From JARICQ01 sp964527205 (GTDB lineage: Bacteria; Bacillota; Clostridia; Tissierellales; Tissierellaceae): a stretch of DNA of 19,886 nucleotides. Below are positions 7,113 through 15,025 of this stretch, in pieces. The notes below the pieces were generated by a model, which saw only the letters and a program-made list of their open reading frames with translations, was not told where the DNA came from and made no database searches. How positions within the stretch are numbered: position 1 is the first letter of the stretch; each line of letters begins with the position of its first letter. The DNA lies in assembly GCA_964527205.1 (NCBI GenBank), contig CAZGQG010000033.1:1-19886 (forward strand), given 5' to 3'. Both the position numbers and the translations under genes were made by a program.

Positions 7113-7640
7113 ATGATTAAGGCAAAAAGAAAGTACAATATGAAAGAATTACATGAGATGACCCTGGAGATGTTAGAGGGAAGAGGCGTCAAGGTAAGGG
7201 ACATAGCTGAAATTGTTATGATCTTACAGGCTGAATATTATGAGGACCTAACCTTAGAAGTATGTGAAGAAAACATACTTGCTGTATTGAAAAAAAGGGA
7301 AATCATCCATGCTATAATGACAGGCATAGCCCTGGATGAAATAGCGGAAAAGAAATTACTACCAGAACCCCTTCAAACAATCATTGAAACTGACGAAGGC
7401 CTATATGGGATAGATGAGATAATTCCCCTATCAATTGTCAATGTATATGGAACCATAGGACTTACAAATTATGGTTACTTAGATAAGAAGAAAATAGGCA
7501 TAATTAAAGAACTAGATGAGAAAAAAGATGAAAGTGTAAACACCTTCCTAGACGACTTGGTAGCTGCCATAGCTGCAGCTGCAGCTAGTAGGATAGCCCA
7601 TTCAAGGGAAGATTCAGAAGTAAATACCCAAAGAATATAA
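7113..7640 (+). CDS. Phosphatidylglycerophosphatase A-like protein (YutG type)
   Basis: A 175-residue protein of the PgpA family (PF04608), which dephosphorylates phosphatidylglycerol phosphate in phospholipid synthesis. The diagnostic C-terminal part is present: YGTIGLTNYGYLDKKKIGII (about 110-130), then the acidic stretch FLDDLVAAIAAAAASRIAH carrying the conserved DD pair. Unlike the multi-pass E. coli PgpA it has no clear membrane spans, as in the Bacillus YutG branch, whose exact substrate is less certain. AGGAGA at 7101-7106 is 6 bp before the ATG. It is monocistronic, with a hairpin in its leader and a terminator after. Nothing in the neighbourhood specifies its pathway. Family confidence is high; enzymatic substrate confidence is moderate. 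Confidence 0.82.
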   Translation: MIKAKRKYNMKELHEMTLEMLEGRGVKVRDIAEIVMILQAEYYEDLTLEVCEENILAVLKKREIIHAIMTGIALDEIAEKKLLPEPLQTIIETDEGLYGIDEIIPLSIVNVYGTIGLTNYGYLDKKKIGIIKELDEKKDESVNTFLDDLVAAIAAAAASRIAHSREDSEVNTQRI

Positions 7641-7645
7641 GAGAC

Positions 7646-7684
7646 AAAAAAGGATCTTCCCCTTATCTGGGAAAGATCCTTTTT
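7646..7684. terminator. Bidirectional terminator between pgpA and the peptidase
   Basis: AAAAAAGGATCTTCCC (7646-7661) pairs with GGGAAAGATCCTTTTT (7669-7684), with U/A tracts on both sides. It lies between two convergent genes and can serve both. Confidence 0.9.
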
Positions 7685-7693
7685 AATGAAGTT

Positions 7694-8800
7694 TTATACA
7701 GTTTCAATAATAGATACAACTAATTCAGTAGATTTTATTAAATCATCTACAGCAATATATTCATCTATTCCATGGGCATTTACCATGCCAATAGCCAGGG
7801 TTATTGCATTGATACCCTTGCCATTAAATACATTGGTATCAGATCCACCACCAGTAGAGGTTGGATAATACTTAGCACCAATATTTTCTATAGCTTTTTT
7901 AATAACTTTAAGAATTTCATGATCTTCATCAAGGTGGAAGGTAGGATAAACATTTTCTACTTCGATTTCAACCTTTGAATCAAAATCCTTTCCAGCCTTT
8001 GATAGGGTATAGACCATATGCTTTACTTGTTGGTTTAATTTCTCACTGTCAAGACTTCTAGCCTCAAACTCAGCTTCAGCATAATCAGCTACTATATTAG
8101 TAGCCATGCCTCCCTTGATAGTTCCAATATTTGCAGTAGTTTCTTCATCTATCCTAAGTAGATTCATCCTATCAATAGCCCTTGCTGCAACTTCTATGGC
8201 ACTTATGCCATTCTCTGGGTAAAGGCCTGCATGAGCAGCTTTACCGTGGAATTTGGCCCTTATCTGAGCCTGACTAGGACCTCTTACTATTACCTCTCCT
8301 ATACTTCCACTGCTGTCTAGGATAAAGGCATTCTTGGATTTTATCTTAGAATAATCTAAATTCTTAGAACCATGAAGGCCTACTTCTTCGCATATAGTAA
8401 AGACAACTTCTAAATCTCCATGAGGAATGTCATTTTCCTGTACATACTTTACAGCCTCTAAAATAGCAACTATGCCTGCCTTATCATCTGCTGAAAGTAT
8501 GGTGTTTCCCTTAGATTTAATAATTCCATCCTCTATAATAGGCTCTATATCCTTACAAGGTGTTACAGTATCCATATGAGCGCATAACATTATAGGATCT
8601 ACATCCTTATCTCCCTTTAGATGAGCAATTAAGTTTCCTGAATTTGAACCGGATTTCTCTCCAGCATCATCCTCATACACATCAAATCCTAAAGCTTCTA
8701 AATCTGTCTTTAATCTCTTAGCAAATTCACCTTCCTTGTAGCTAGGACTATATATCTTTACATAGTCAAAGAACCTGTTTATTATTCTGTCCTTATTCAT
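7694..8800 (-). CDS. M20-family tripeptidase T-like aminopeptidase
   Basis: A 368-residue cytosolic dizinc peptidase of the PepT/YqjE branch of M20. The metal and catalytic residues are all visible: H75 in LCAHMDTV with the catalytic Asp two residues on, the bridging Asp in LSADDKAG (about 105), the general-base Glu pair in TICEEVGLHGS (138-139), D162 in ILDSSGSIG, and the final His in NAHGIDEY (343). The lid/dimerisation domain occupies about 175-290 (HGKAAHAGLYPENG). It probably trims small peptides to amino acids for fermentation. The ATG at 8800 is preceded by AAAGGAGG (8814-8807). It lies downstream of arginase on the same strand, separated by a terminator-like hairpin, so expression may be partly by read-through. 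It is shorter than classical PepT (about 410 residues), fitting the PepT-like paralogue group. Confidence 0.9.
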   Translation of the reverse strand: MNKDRIINRFFDYVKIYSPSYKEGEFAKRLKTDLEALGFDVYEDDAGEKSGSNSGNLIAHLKGDKDVDPIMLCAHMDTVTPCKDIEPIIEDGIIKSKGNTILSADDKAGIVAILEAVKYVQENDIPHGDLEVVFTICEEVGLHGSKNLDYSKIKSKNAFILDSSGSIGEVIVRGPSQAQIRAKFHGKAAHAGLYPENGISAIEVAARAIDRMNLLRIDEETTANIGTIKGGMATNIVADYAEAEFEARSLDSEKLNQQVKHMVYTLSKAGKDFDSKVEIEVENVYPTFHLDEDHEILKVIKKAIENIGAKYYPTSTGGGSDTNVFNGKGINAITLAIGMVNAHGIDEYIAVDDLIKSTELVVSIIETV

Positions 8801-8827
8801 ATTAAACCTCCTTTAATATTTTATCTA

Positions 8828-8894
8828 ATCTCAAGGATTAGAAATTTAAAAAGATTATAGAAAAGCTTTAACACCTTGAGATGTTAAAGCTTTT
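8828..8894 (-). terminator. Arginase terminator with possible pseudoknot in the peptidase leader
   Basis: AAAAGCTTTAACA and TGTTAAAGCTTTT (8861-8873 and 8882-8894) form a perfect 13-bp hairpin 10 bp after the arginase stop, followed on the minus strand by a U-rich tail. The hairpin loop plus one base (8874-8882) is exactly complementary to 8828-8836 (ATCTCAAGG on the plus strand), which lies between this hairpin and the peptidase ribosome site. Confidence 0.75.
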
Positions 8895-8903
8895 AAATTT
8901 ATC

Positions 8904-9803
8904 TTATAGCACTTTAAATATATGGTCTAAGATCTCCATACTATTTTTAGTAGTTCTATTGTCATCTTCATCAATTTTAGGATTTAATTCTACAAAATCC
9001 ATGGAAGTTACAAAGTCCTCACCTAAAAACTTAGTGAACATTTCCTTTGTTTCTTCTATATTAAATCCATCTGCCACTGGTGTTCCAGTTCCTGGTACTA
9101 ACTTTGAATCCATAGCATCTATATCAAAACTTAGGTGAACTCCATCTACATTGGATTCCTTGATTTCCTTGATTACTTTTTCAATAACCTTTGGAAGGCC
9201 CATTTCTCTAACCTTTTCCATGGTCATAAGATCAAGATCTAACTTTTCAGCTAGGTCATACTCTCCTGGATCTATATCTCTACCACCAATATGGTAGACA
9301 TTTTCTGGCTTAACTTTTTGTCCCTTGAAATATATACCAGTAAGCTTTTCATGACCTTCATTCATAGAAGCTGCCAGAGGCATTCCATGAGTATTACCTG
9401 AAGGAGATGTATCCCCTGTATTAATATCTGCATGGGCATCTATCCATATAACTGCTAGATTTTCACTAAACTTGCTTGCTCCAGCAATACTTCCCATAGC
9501 TAGGGCGTGATCTCCACCTACTACAAAGGGAAACTTATCTGACTTTAAACTAGCATATACATTGTTAGCTAGATTTTCATTGGTAGTAGCTACTGTGTCT
9601 AAATATTTTAGCTTAGGATGGTCTAAATATTTATTAATTGCAGGAACCTCAGGAACATATATATTCCCCATATCGTGTGCTTTATGTCCATGCTTAGTCA
9701 TTAGGTCAAGGATACCCTCTTCCCTAAGTCTATTGGGACCATGTTGGACTCCCTCTCTGTCACAGCCATACATTAATGGCACTCCTATTAAATTAATATC
9801 CAT
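8904..9803 (-). CDS. rocF: Arginase
   Basis: Hydrolyses L-arginine to ornithine and urea (EC 3.5.3.1), a binuclear manganese enzyme of the ureohydrolase family. All six metal ligands are visible: H99 (GGDHALAMGS), D122, H124 and D126 (WIDAHADINT), D227 and D229 (SFDIDAMD). The arginase-type substrate loop SPSGNTHGMPLA (about 133-144) separates it from agmatinases. The length, 299 residues, is typical of Bacillus RocF. The ATG at 9803 follows AGGAGGAA (9820-9813). A good sigma-A promoter is just upstream. The next gene on the same strand is a peptidase, consistent with peptide and amino-acid catabolism. No ornithine-using gene is seen in the window, so the fate of ornithine is not shown. Confidence 0.94.
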   Translation of the reverse strand: MDINLIGVPLMYGCDREGVQHGPNRLREEGILDLMTKHGHKAHDMGNIYVPEVPAINKYLDHPKLKYLDTVATTNENLANNVYASLKSDKFPFVVGGDHALAMGSIAGASKFSENLAVIWIDAHADINTGDTSPSGNTHGMPLAASMNEGHEKLTGIYFKGQKVKPENVYHIGGRDIDPGEYDLAEKLDLDLMTMEKVREMGLPKVIEKVIKEIKESNVDGVHLSFDIDAMDSKLVPGTGTPVADGFNIEETKEMFTKFLGEDFVTSMDFVELNPKIDEDDNRTTKNSMEILDHIFKVL

Positions 9804-9840
9804 ATTTTTACATTCCTCCTATTTTATATCTAATAATATA

Positions 9841-9869
9841 ATTATACCATTCTTTATAGAATTTGTTAA
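9841..9869 (-). promoter_or_regulatory. Sigma-A promoter of the arginase gene
   Basis: On the minus strand: TTAACA (9869-9864, 5 of 6), a 17-bp spacer ending in TGG, and TATAAT (9846-9841, 6 of 6, extended). It is located 38 bp before the ATG. Confidence 0.7.
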
Positions 9870-9956
9870 ATATTTTTAAAATTTTCCATAAGGGACCTAT
9901 ATAGACATTTACCCAAAATTATGATAAATTAAACTAAAGAATGTAGAGGTGGAAAA

Positions 9957-10637
9957 ATGACAAAATATTATTATGCAGTAAAGGAAGGTAGGATGCCAGG
10001 AGTCTATAAGACCTGGGCAGATTGTGAAAAGCAGGTTAAGGGATATAGGGGAGCTGTCTATAAGAAGTTTCCAACATATGAAGAGGCTTTTAAGTTCACC
10101 AATCCAGATCAAGTATTGGTTAAAAGGATCAATGATATAAAGGATAAGGATGAAGAAGAAAAGAACACCAAGGTAGAAGGATCAGAAGAAGAAAATCTAA
10201 TCCAACAGGAAGAATTAATCCAGGGTGAAGCCATAGCCTATGTAGATGGAAGCTTTGACCTTGAGCATTTTACCTATAGCTATGGGGTTGTTTTCATTAC
10301 AAGGGATTCTAAGAAGACCTATAGCGGAAGAGAGGATAATATGGAACTAGCTCAGATGAGAAATGTATCAGGAGAACTGAGAGGGGCCATGGTTGCTATG
10401 GAAATAGCCCTAAGGGAAAATATAAAAAGACTCTATCTTCATTTTGACTATACTGGAATTAGAGATTGGGCAGAGGGAAACTGGAAGACCAATAGGGAAG
10501 GAACCAAAAGCTACAAGAAATTCTATGATGGGATAAAGGACCAATTAGATGTAAAATTTATCAAGGTAAGAGCCCATGCTGGCATAGAATACAATGAAGA
10601 AGCAGACAGGCTTGCCAAGGAAGCTATAATTGAATAA
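9957..10637 (+). CDS. rnhA: Ribonuclease HI with viroplasmin-like N-terminal domain
   Basis: Cleaves the RNA strand of RNA-DNA hybrids in the cytoplasm. Of 226 residues, 1-50 form the viroplasmin-like hybrid-binding domain (YYAVKEGRMPGVYKTWADCE, then GYRGAVYKKFPTYEEA). Residues 55-90 are a charged linker rich in Glu and Lys. Residues 91-226 are the RNase H fold, with the catalytic tetrad D97 (YVDGSF), E140 (SGELRGA), D164 (HFDYTGI) and D217 (EEADRLAKEA). This architecture is common in Firmicutes and resembles eukaryotic RNase H1. ATG 9957 follows GAGGTGG at 9946-9952. It is divergent from arginase and ends at a bidirectional hairpin facing the MMPL gene. Nothing suggests it belongs to a retron or mobile element. 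Confidence 0.93.
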   Translation: MTKYYYAVKEGRMPGVYKTWADCEKQVKGYRGAVYKKFPTYEEAFKFTNPDQVLVKRINDIKDKDEEEKNTKVEGSEEENLIQQEELIQGEAIAYVDGSFDLEHFTYSYGVVFITRDSKKTYSGREDNMELAQMRNVSGELRGAMVAMEIALRENIKRLYLHFDYTGIRDWAEGNWKTNREGTKSYKKFYDGIKDQLDVKFIKVRAHAGIEYNEEADRLAKEAIIE

Positions 10638-10648
10638 GATTATAAAAT

Positions 10649-10684
10649 ATAGGGATGAATTCACTGGAATTCATCCCTATTATT
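10649..10684. terminator. Bidirectional terminator between rnhA and the MMPL gene
   Basis: ATAGGGATGAATTC (10649-10662) pairs perfectly with GAATTCATCCCTAT (10667-10680), loop ACTG, with T-rich or A-rich flanks. It separates two convergent genes. Confidence 0.82.
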
Positions 10685-10693
10685 TATCTAATA

Positions 10694-13600
10694 TTAACTT
10701 ATCTTATATTCTTCTTTTTCTTTTTTAGAAAAGAGGAACTTGTCCATTAAAAGGATTATAGCTGGCAAGATGATAAAGGTACTTAAAAGAGCCAGGGAAA
10801 TATTGATAACAGTCATAAGCCCAAAGTCTTTTAATATAACGAATTTAGATAGCATCAAGACACTAAATCCTCCCACAGTAGTAAGTCCTGAAGCCACTGT
10901 AGCCTTACCAACCTTATTTACAGCTAGGAGTATTGCATCCAACTTTTCCTTGCCTAGTTTTCTTTCCTCTAGATATCTTTCCAGGAGTATAATGGTCATT
11001 TCTGTACCCATTCCTAATATTAAGGCACCTAGGGTAGCTGTAATAGGAGTGTATTTCAGTCCTAAGATATACATTATGCCTCCAGACATACCAACTATTA
11101 GTATGATTGGGAATATAGCTGAGAAGGCCTTGAAGATATTCCTATATATAAGAACTAGAGCCAAGAATACCAGACCTATACCTAGGAGGGTCATTTGTAC
11201 CCTGCCTTCTGTTAGTCCCTTTACCATTTCAACATCTAGGGCACTCTTACCAGTTATAGAAAGCTTCATAGGTGAATCTTTTATAATCTCTTCTATATTG
11301 AGAACAAAGTCCTGTAAATCTTCAGTAGGCATATGCTCTATATTCATTAAAACTACAGCCTTATCCTGCTCAGTATTTATAAACATTTTCCTCTGTGATT
11401 CTGGGAAATCCTCAACAATGTCTAGATACTCTGAATGTGTAAGACCTTCACTGTCTTCTATATTGGAGACCAGATTATCTATAGACTTTATATCTACAAT
11501 TTTTTCTGGGAATTTATCTTCCATATCCTTTATTGCAGCTCTCGTCCAATCAATATTTTCTTCGCTTAGAAGATTTTCACCTTCCATTAAGATAGCCATT
11601 TGATTTGTAGATCCAACAATATCCCTTATTAGATGTATATCAGCTAAGGCTTCCATATCCTGGGGCATGAAAGTTTCAATATCAGTTTCCACGCCTACTT
11701 TAGTGTCTGCAAAGAGCCCAAAGCCTGCTAAAACTACAGCTAAAATTATAACCAATAGCTTGTGTTTGGAAATAAATAAGGTGCTTGATTTAAGGATCTT
11801 ATCTATTATAGTTGGCTGGCTGTATATGAACTTGTATTCCTTTTGAGCATGGGGAGATTCTAAAGTATCTCTCGCTGTAAGGATAGGCATTAGGAGGAAT
11901 ATACTTCCTAGAAAACTTACAATAACACCTATAGTCAACATCTTACCAAAGTCCTGTATCATAGGGACTGGAGAAGCGTAAAGGGACATAAAGCCCAGTA
12001 CTGTAGCTAAAACAGCTATTCCTACAGCCTTTCCAATTTGTTGTAGGGTTCTCTTAGTTGACTTTTCTTCCTCATATCTATTTTGGAACTGTATAGAGTA
12101 ATCTATGCCAAGTCCTATAAGAATAGGGAAGACTGCCATAGATACCATGGTCATGGGAACAGATAAATGACCCATAAGACCCAAGGTTCCAATTACAGAT
12201 GTAAAAATTATAGCCAAGCTTAAGGCTCGCCAACGGATCTTAAATACTAGCATTAAAATGATAAACATGAGAACCACTGCTGAAGCTATCATATACTTCA
12301 TATTGGTTTTCATTTCATCCCTAAGTGAGGAATCTAGTACAGGCTTACCAGAGATTATATATTCTATATCTGAAAAATCTTGTTTTTCCAAGGCAGATTC
12401 CACCTCTTCATAAACCAAGTCCTTTCTCTCATCCTCTAGGTTTCCTTGGAGTTTGATCATCATCATATTGTTATTGTCATCAATAATTACATCATTGAAG
12501 ACATCTCTAAGCTCTTCATTCTCATCATAAAGGATATCTTCTAAATCAGACTTATTATCAGGCATATTAGCAGACATCATTCCACTTTTTGAATTAAATG
12601 TAGCCAAACCTTCACTTATATCCATTAAATTTTCACCCATAGTTATAAAACCAGCTGCCATGGTTTTCAGTTCCTCAGGATCGATTCCACCAGATAGATT
12701 TGACATCATCCCCCCTACTTCAGTTTCTAGGTCAGACATCATATCCGCAAATAAGGCAGATGGATCCTGGCTATTTGTCATCATGCTATTCATTTTTTTC
12801 GGTAGATCAGATAGGCCCATGCTTAATTCCTTTAACCTTCCACCCATCTCTCCCAGTCCCCCCGCCATGGTTTTAAGTTCCTCAGGATCTATCCCCCCGG
12901 ATAGATTGGACTTCATCAGGAGTACCTCTTCCTCCATATTAGACATCATATCAGCTATGACCTTTGATGCTGATTGGTCTAAAGAGCCGGCCATATTTTT
13001 CATCAATGTGTCTGGACTCATCTTAAGGAGTAAATCATCTAATTTCTTTTCTAGGTCCTTAGGATTAGGAAGATCTTTCTTAGCTAAATCAGAAGACATA
13101 TTTATAAGCTTATCTCCCATATCACCTAGTCCTCTAGCCATTAGAGAGACCTGGTCATCTATCTTAGCCATTTCCTTTTCCTGGTCCTTTAGCATGTCCT
13201 TCATAAGACTATCAGGGTCCATGCTAGCCATTAATTCATCTAGCTTATTTTCAATTTCCTTAGGATCAGGCATTTCTTTACTTCCCAATTCTCCTCCTAT
13301 TTCTACTAACTTATCTGACATCTGCTTTAAACCATCACTAATATTTAATACTTGTTTTTTAAATTCCTTGGCCTGCTTGTCAGATATTTGATTGACTATA
13401 CTGGAGGGACTCATTATAGAAAATATATCCTCATTGTAGCTTAGCTGCTTTTCTATTTGCCAAATCTTTTCAAGATTATCTATTTGAAGCAATTGATCTT
13501 TTTCACCTTGGAATAAGACCATTATTGCCTCCCCACCAAAATTATCTTCCATAATGTAGTTTTGTATATAAACTTCATTTTTACTATCTACTAGGGTATC

Positions 13601-13729
13601 ATTACCTGTTGCCATATAAACATTAATAGCTCCAGCTATCATTATGGCAAAAACCAGGATAAATATTAGCAGAGTCTTTATAGGACTTTTTTCAATACTC
13701 TGTCCAATTTTACCAAAAATTCTATTCAT
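10694..13729 (-). CDS. MMPL/RND-family exporter with expanded repeat-bearing external domain
   Basis: A 1011-residue inner-membrane transporter of the MMPL (HAE3-like RND) type, powered by proton flux and expected to move lipids or amphiphiles. TM1 is at about 18-40. A very long external loop (about 41-477) precedes five TM segments (about 478-620) that include the family motif GLGIDYSIQFQNRYEEE (539-555). A second half has TM7 near 655, another external loop, and five TMs with LGMGTEMTIILLERYLEE. The first loop holds four copies of a helical unit with the pattern GLxxMGxxL at about 133, 200, 291 and 360, and the identical block SNLSGGIDPEELKTMA at 274 and 343; it is strikingly Met-rich. The gene begins 6 bp after the tetR stop, with a ribosome site inside tetR, so the two are one operon under TetR control. 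Substrate unknown. Confidence 0.9.
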   Translation of the reverse strand: MNRIFGKIGQSIEKSPIKTLLIFILVFAIMIAGAINVYMATGNDTLVDSKNEVYIQNYIMEDNFGGEAIMVLFQGEKDQLLQIDNLEKIWQIEKQLSYNEDIFSIMSPSSIVNQISDKQAKEFKKQVLNISDGLKQMSDKLVEIGGELGSKEMPDPKEIENKLDELMASMDPDSLMKDMLKDQEKEMAKIDDQVSLMARGLGDMGDKLINMSSDLAKKDLPNPKDLEKKLDDLLLKMSPDTLMKNMAGSLDQSASKVIADMMSNMEEEVLLMKSNLSGGIDPEELKTMAGGLGEMGGRLKELSMGLSDLPKKMNSMMTNSQDPSALFADMMSDLETEVGGMMSNLSGGIDPEELKTMAAGFITMGENLMDISEGLATFNSKSGMMSANMPDNKSDLEDILYDENEELRDVFNDVIIDDNNNMMMIKLQGNLEDERKDLVYEEVESALEKQDFSDIEYIISGKPVLDSSLRDEMKTNMKYMIASAVVLMFIILMLVFKIRWRALSLAIIFTSVIGTLGLMGHLSVPMTMVSMAVFPILIGLGIDYSIQFQNRYEEEKSTKRTLQQIGKAVGIAVLATVLGFMSLYASPVPMIQDFGKMLTIGVIVSFLGSIFLLMPILTARDTLESPHAQKEYKFIYSQPTIIDKILKSSTLFISKHKLLVIILAVVLAGFGLFADTKVGVETDIETFMPQDMEALADIHLIRDIVGSTNQMAILMEGENLLSEENIDWTRAAIKDMEDKFPEKIVDIKSIDNLVSNIEDSEGLTHSEYLDIVEDFPESQRKMFINTEQDKAVVLMNIEHMPTEDLQDFVLNIEEIIKDSPMKLSITGKSALDVEMVKGLTEGRVQMTLLGIGLVFLALVLIYRNIFKAFSAIFPIILIVGMSGGIMYILGLKYTPITATLGALILGMGTEMTIILLERYLEERKLGKEKLDAILLAVNKVGKATVASGLTTVGGFSVLMLSKFVILKDFGLMTVINISLALLSTFIILPAIILLMDKFLFSKKEKEEYKIS
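12584..13303 (-). repeat. Internal tandem repeats in the MMPL external loop
   Basis: Four degenerate units with a 67-91 residue period cover residues about 143-382. Units 1 and 2 share KxxPxPKxxExKLDxL followed by a shared LMKxM. Units 3 and 4 share a 16-residue identical block, also visible as near-identical DNA around 12662-12715 and 12869-12922. Confidence 0.75.
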
Positions 13730-13735
13730 AAGATT

Positions 13736-14317
13736 CTAACCTTCTTTCTGCATATTATTTTTGTCTGTAATTATACTTAAGATCCTATCCACAAAAAGAT
13801 CAATCTTATTCTCATCTTTTTCTGGTAAATATAGGAAGGATAGGATGCTACCCATAAGAACCCTAAGCATAAATTCATCTTCTCCATTTTCCAAGCCTGC
13901 TTTTTTTATAGACTCCTTTAAGAGAAGAGAAGTCTTACCTATATAGTTGATATTTGAGATTTCACTATTAATTTCACTTTCCCTTAAGACCAGCTTTATA
14001 ACTTCCCCATACTTGTTTACAACCCTAAGCCTTTCCTTTAATATATGCCTTAGCTTTTCCAATGAGTTTAAATCCTTGGCATCAAAGATAGACTTATTCA
14101 GGGTGCTCATTATAATAGGCTCTACAGCTTCTTTAAAAATTTCCTCCTTGCTATCAAAATATCTAAAGAGGGTAACCTCTGATATAGCTGCAGCATCTGC
14201 AATGCCCTGGGTAGTGGCCTTGTTGTATCCATTTTCTATAAATACCTTTAGGGCGGATTCCAGTATTTGGGATCTTCTTTCTTCCTTATTCATTCTACTA
14301 GTTTTTTTCTTAGACAA
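13736..14317 (-). CDS. TetR/AcrR-family transcriptional regulator
   Basis: A 193-residue DNA-binding repressor. The N-terminal helix-turn-helix is classic: RRSQILESALKVFIENGYNK (14-33), then ATTQGIADAAAISEVTLFRY ending in the recognition helix, then FDSKEEIFKEAV. The C-terminal two-thirds is the variable ligand-binding domain. The start is TTG at 14317, since AAGGAGG (14331-14325) is 7 bp upstream; the internal ATG at codon 9 has no comparable site. It is followed within 6 bp by the MMPL exporter, the usual arrangement in which the regulator senses the exported compound and represses its own operon. A palindrome at the expected transcription start fits autoregulation. Ligand unknown. Confidence 0.93.
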   Translation of the reverse strand: MSKKKTSRMNKEERRSQILESALKVFIENGYNKATTQGIADAAAISEVTLFRYFDSKEEIFKEAVEPIIMSTLNKSIFDAKDLNSLEKLRHILKERLRVVNKYGEVIKLVLRESEINSEISNINYIGKTSLLLKESIKKAGLENGEDEFMLRVLMGSILSFLYLPEKDENKIDLFVDRILSIITDKNNMQKEG

Positions 14318-14333
14318 TTTAAAACCTCCTTAT

Positions 14334-14345
14334 GTAAGTGCTTAC
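14334..14345 (-). promoter_or_regulatory. Probable TetR operator (autoregulatory)
   Basis: GTAAGTGCTTAC is a 5+2+5 palindrome situated at about +1 to +12 of the tetR promoter, between the -10 and the ribosome site. Its 10-bp core TAAGTGCTTA recurs at 18229-18238 before the capA-like gene. Confidence 0.55.
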
Positions 14346-14351
14346 TAACAT

Positions 14352-14380
14352 ATAATAATACAAGACCCTATGCTTGTCAA
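14352..14380 (-). promoter_or_regulatory. Sigma-A promoter of the tetR-MMPL operon
   Basis: On the minus strand: TTGACA (14380-14375, 6 of 6), a 17-bp spacer and TATTAT (14357-14352, 5 of 6). This is the best canonical promoter in the window. Confidence 0.75.
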
Positions 14381-14438
14381 GGAAAGATTAAATTCTATCC
14401 TCAAATCTCCATTGCAAAGCTTATATTAGACATAAGAA

Positions 14439-14468
14439 AAAGCCCTGATTTAGCTTCTTCAGGACTTT
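14439..14468 (-). terminator. Terminator of the dCMP deaminase gene
   Basis: On the minus strand AAAGTCCTGA (14468-14459) pairs with TCAGGGCTTT (14448-14439) over 10 bp with one G-U pair, followed by a U-run. It lies 16 bp after the stop. Confidence 0.75.
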
Positions 14469-14483
14469 CATCGCAATTTTAAT

Positions 14484-14906
14484 TTAAAGTTTTTCATAGC
14501 CAATATTATTTTTTTCTAAAAGAACAAGGGCATAATCATCCACCCTATAGTCATTTTGATAGTAAATATGCTTGATTCCTGCCTGAATAAGTGCCTTAGT
14601 ACAATTTAAGCAGGGAAAATGCGTTACATAGGCCTTGCAGCCCTTTACTGGGATTCCTTCCTTGGCACAGTATAGGAGAGCATTCATTTCCGCATGGATA
14701 GTTGCTATACAGTGGCCATCTCTCATAGTATGACCCACATCATCACAGTGGGGATTCCCTGATACGGAACCATTATATCCACTGGAAACTATTCTATTAT
14801 CATCATTAACAAGTATGCAACCAACAAAGGCCCTATTACAGGTAGATCGGCTAGCTACCAATTCAGTTATTTCCATAAAGTATTCATTCCAAGATTTTCT
14901 ACTCAT
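14484..14906 (-). CDS. dCMP deaminase family protein (ComEB-like)
   Basis: Deaminates dCMP to dUMP, supplying the thymidylate route; a zinc enzyme of the cytidine deaminase superfamily. In 140 residues the zinc site is complete: H71 and catalytic E73 (HAEMNAL), C99 and C102 (FPCLNC). The family features SGYNGSVSGNPHCDD (42-56) and the preceding CNRAFVGCILVND segment are also present; the latter resembles the dCMP deaminase rather than the riboflavin deaminase branch. ATG 14906 is preceded by GGAGGT (14919-14914). The gene is monocistronic, with its own extended -10 and terminator. It belongs functionally with NrdJ in dNTP supply but is far from it. The gene is often called comEB in Bacillus although the competence role there is doubtful. 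Confidence 0.9.
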   Translation of the reverse strand: MSRKSWNEYFMEITELVASRSTCNRAFVGCILVNDDNRIVSSGYNGSVSGNPHCDDVGHTMRDGHCIATIHAEMNALLYCAKEGIPVKGCKAYVTHFPCLNCTKALIQAGIKHIYYQNDYRVDDYALVLLEKNNIGYEKL

Positions 14907-14941
14907 TTAAACTACCTCCAAGTCAAAGTATTTTAATAAAC

Positions 14942-14950
14942 ATTATAACA
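14942..14950 (-). promoter_or_regulatory. Extended -10 of the dCMP deaminase gene
   Basis: On the minus strand TGT (14950-14948) followed by TATAAT (14947-14942). No clear -35. It is divergent from the activator promoter. Confidence 0.45.
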
Positions 14951-14998
14951 TAAGAAATAGCTTAAAAATATAATATTACAAAAAGCCCTGAAGTATAT

Positions 14999-15004
14999 TA
15001 TAAT
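14999..15004 (+). promoter_or_regulatory. -10 element of the sigma-54 activator gene
   Basis: TATAAT (6 of 6) lies 21 bp before the ATG; the -35 region (14976-14981, TTACAA) is poor. Confidence 0.4.
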
Positions 15005-15025
15005 AGAGCTAATGGAGATGATTAT

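Noticed and set aside
9957..10637. RNase H as part of a retron or reverse-transcriptase element
   Set aside because: No reverse transcriptase, msr/msd-like repeat or mobile-element boundary nearby; the viroplasmin plus RNase HI layout is an ordinary housekeeping type.
10740..11603. Long plus-strand ORF (287 codons) opposite the MMPL gene
   Set aside because: It is the antisense shadow of the transporter, Ser/Ile-rich, with no ribosome site and no recognisable domain. The same holds for the 243-codon ORF at 12660-13391.
14437..14993. Repeated AAAAAGCCCTGA at 14437-14448 and about 14981-14992
   Set aside because: A 12-base match in AT-rich DNA of this size is expected by chance, and the contexts differ (a terminator arm and an unstructured leader).
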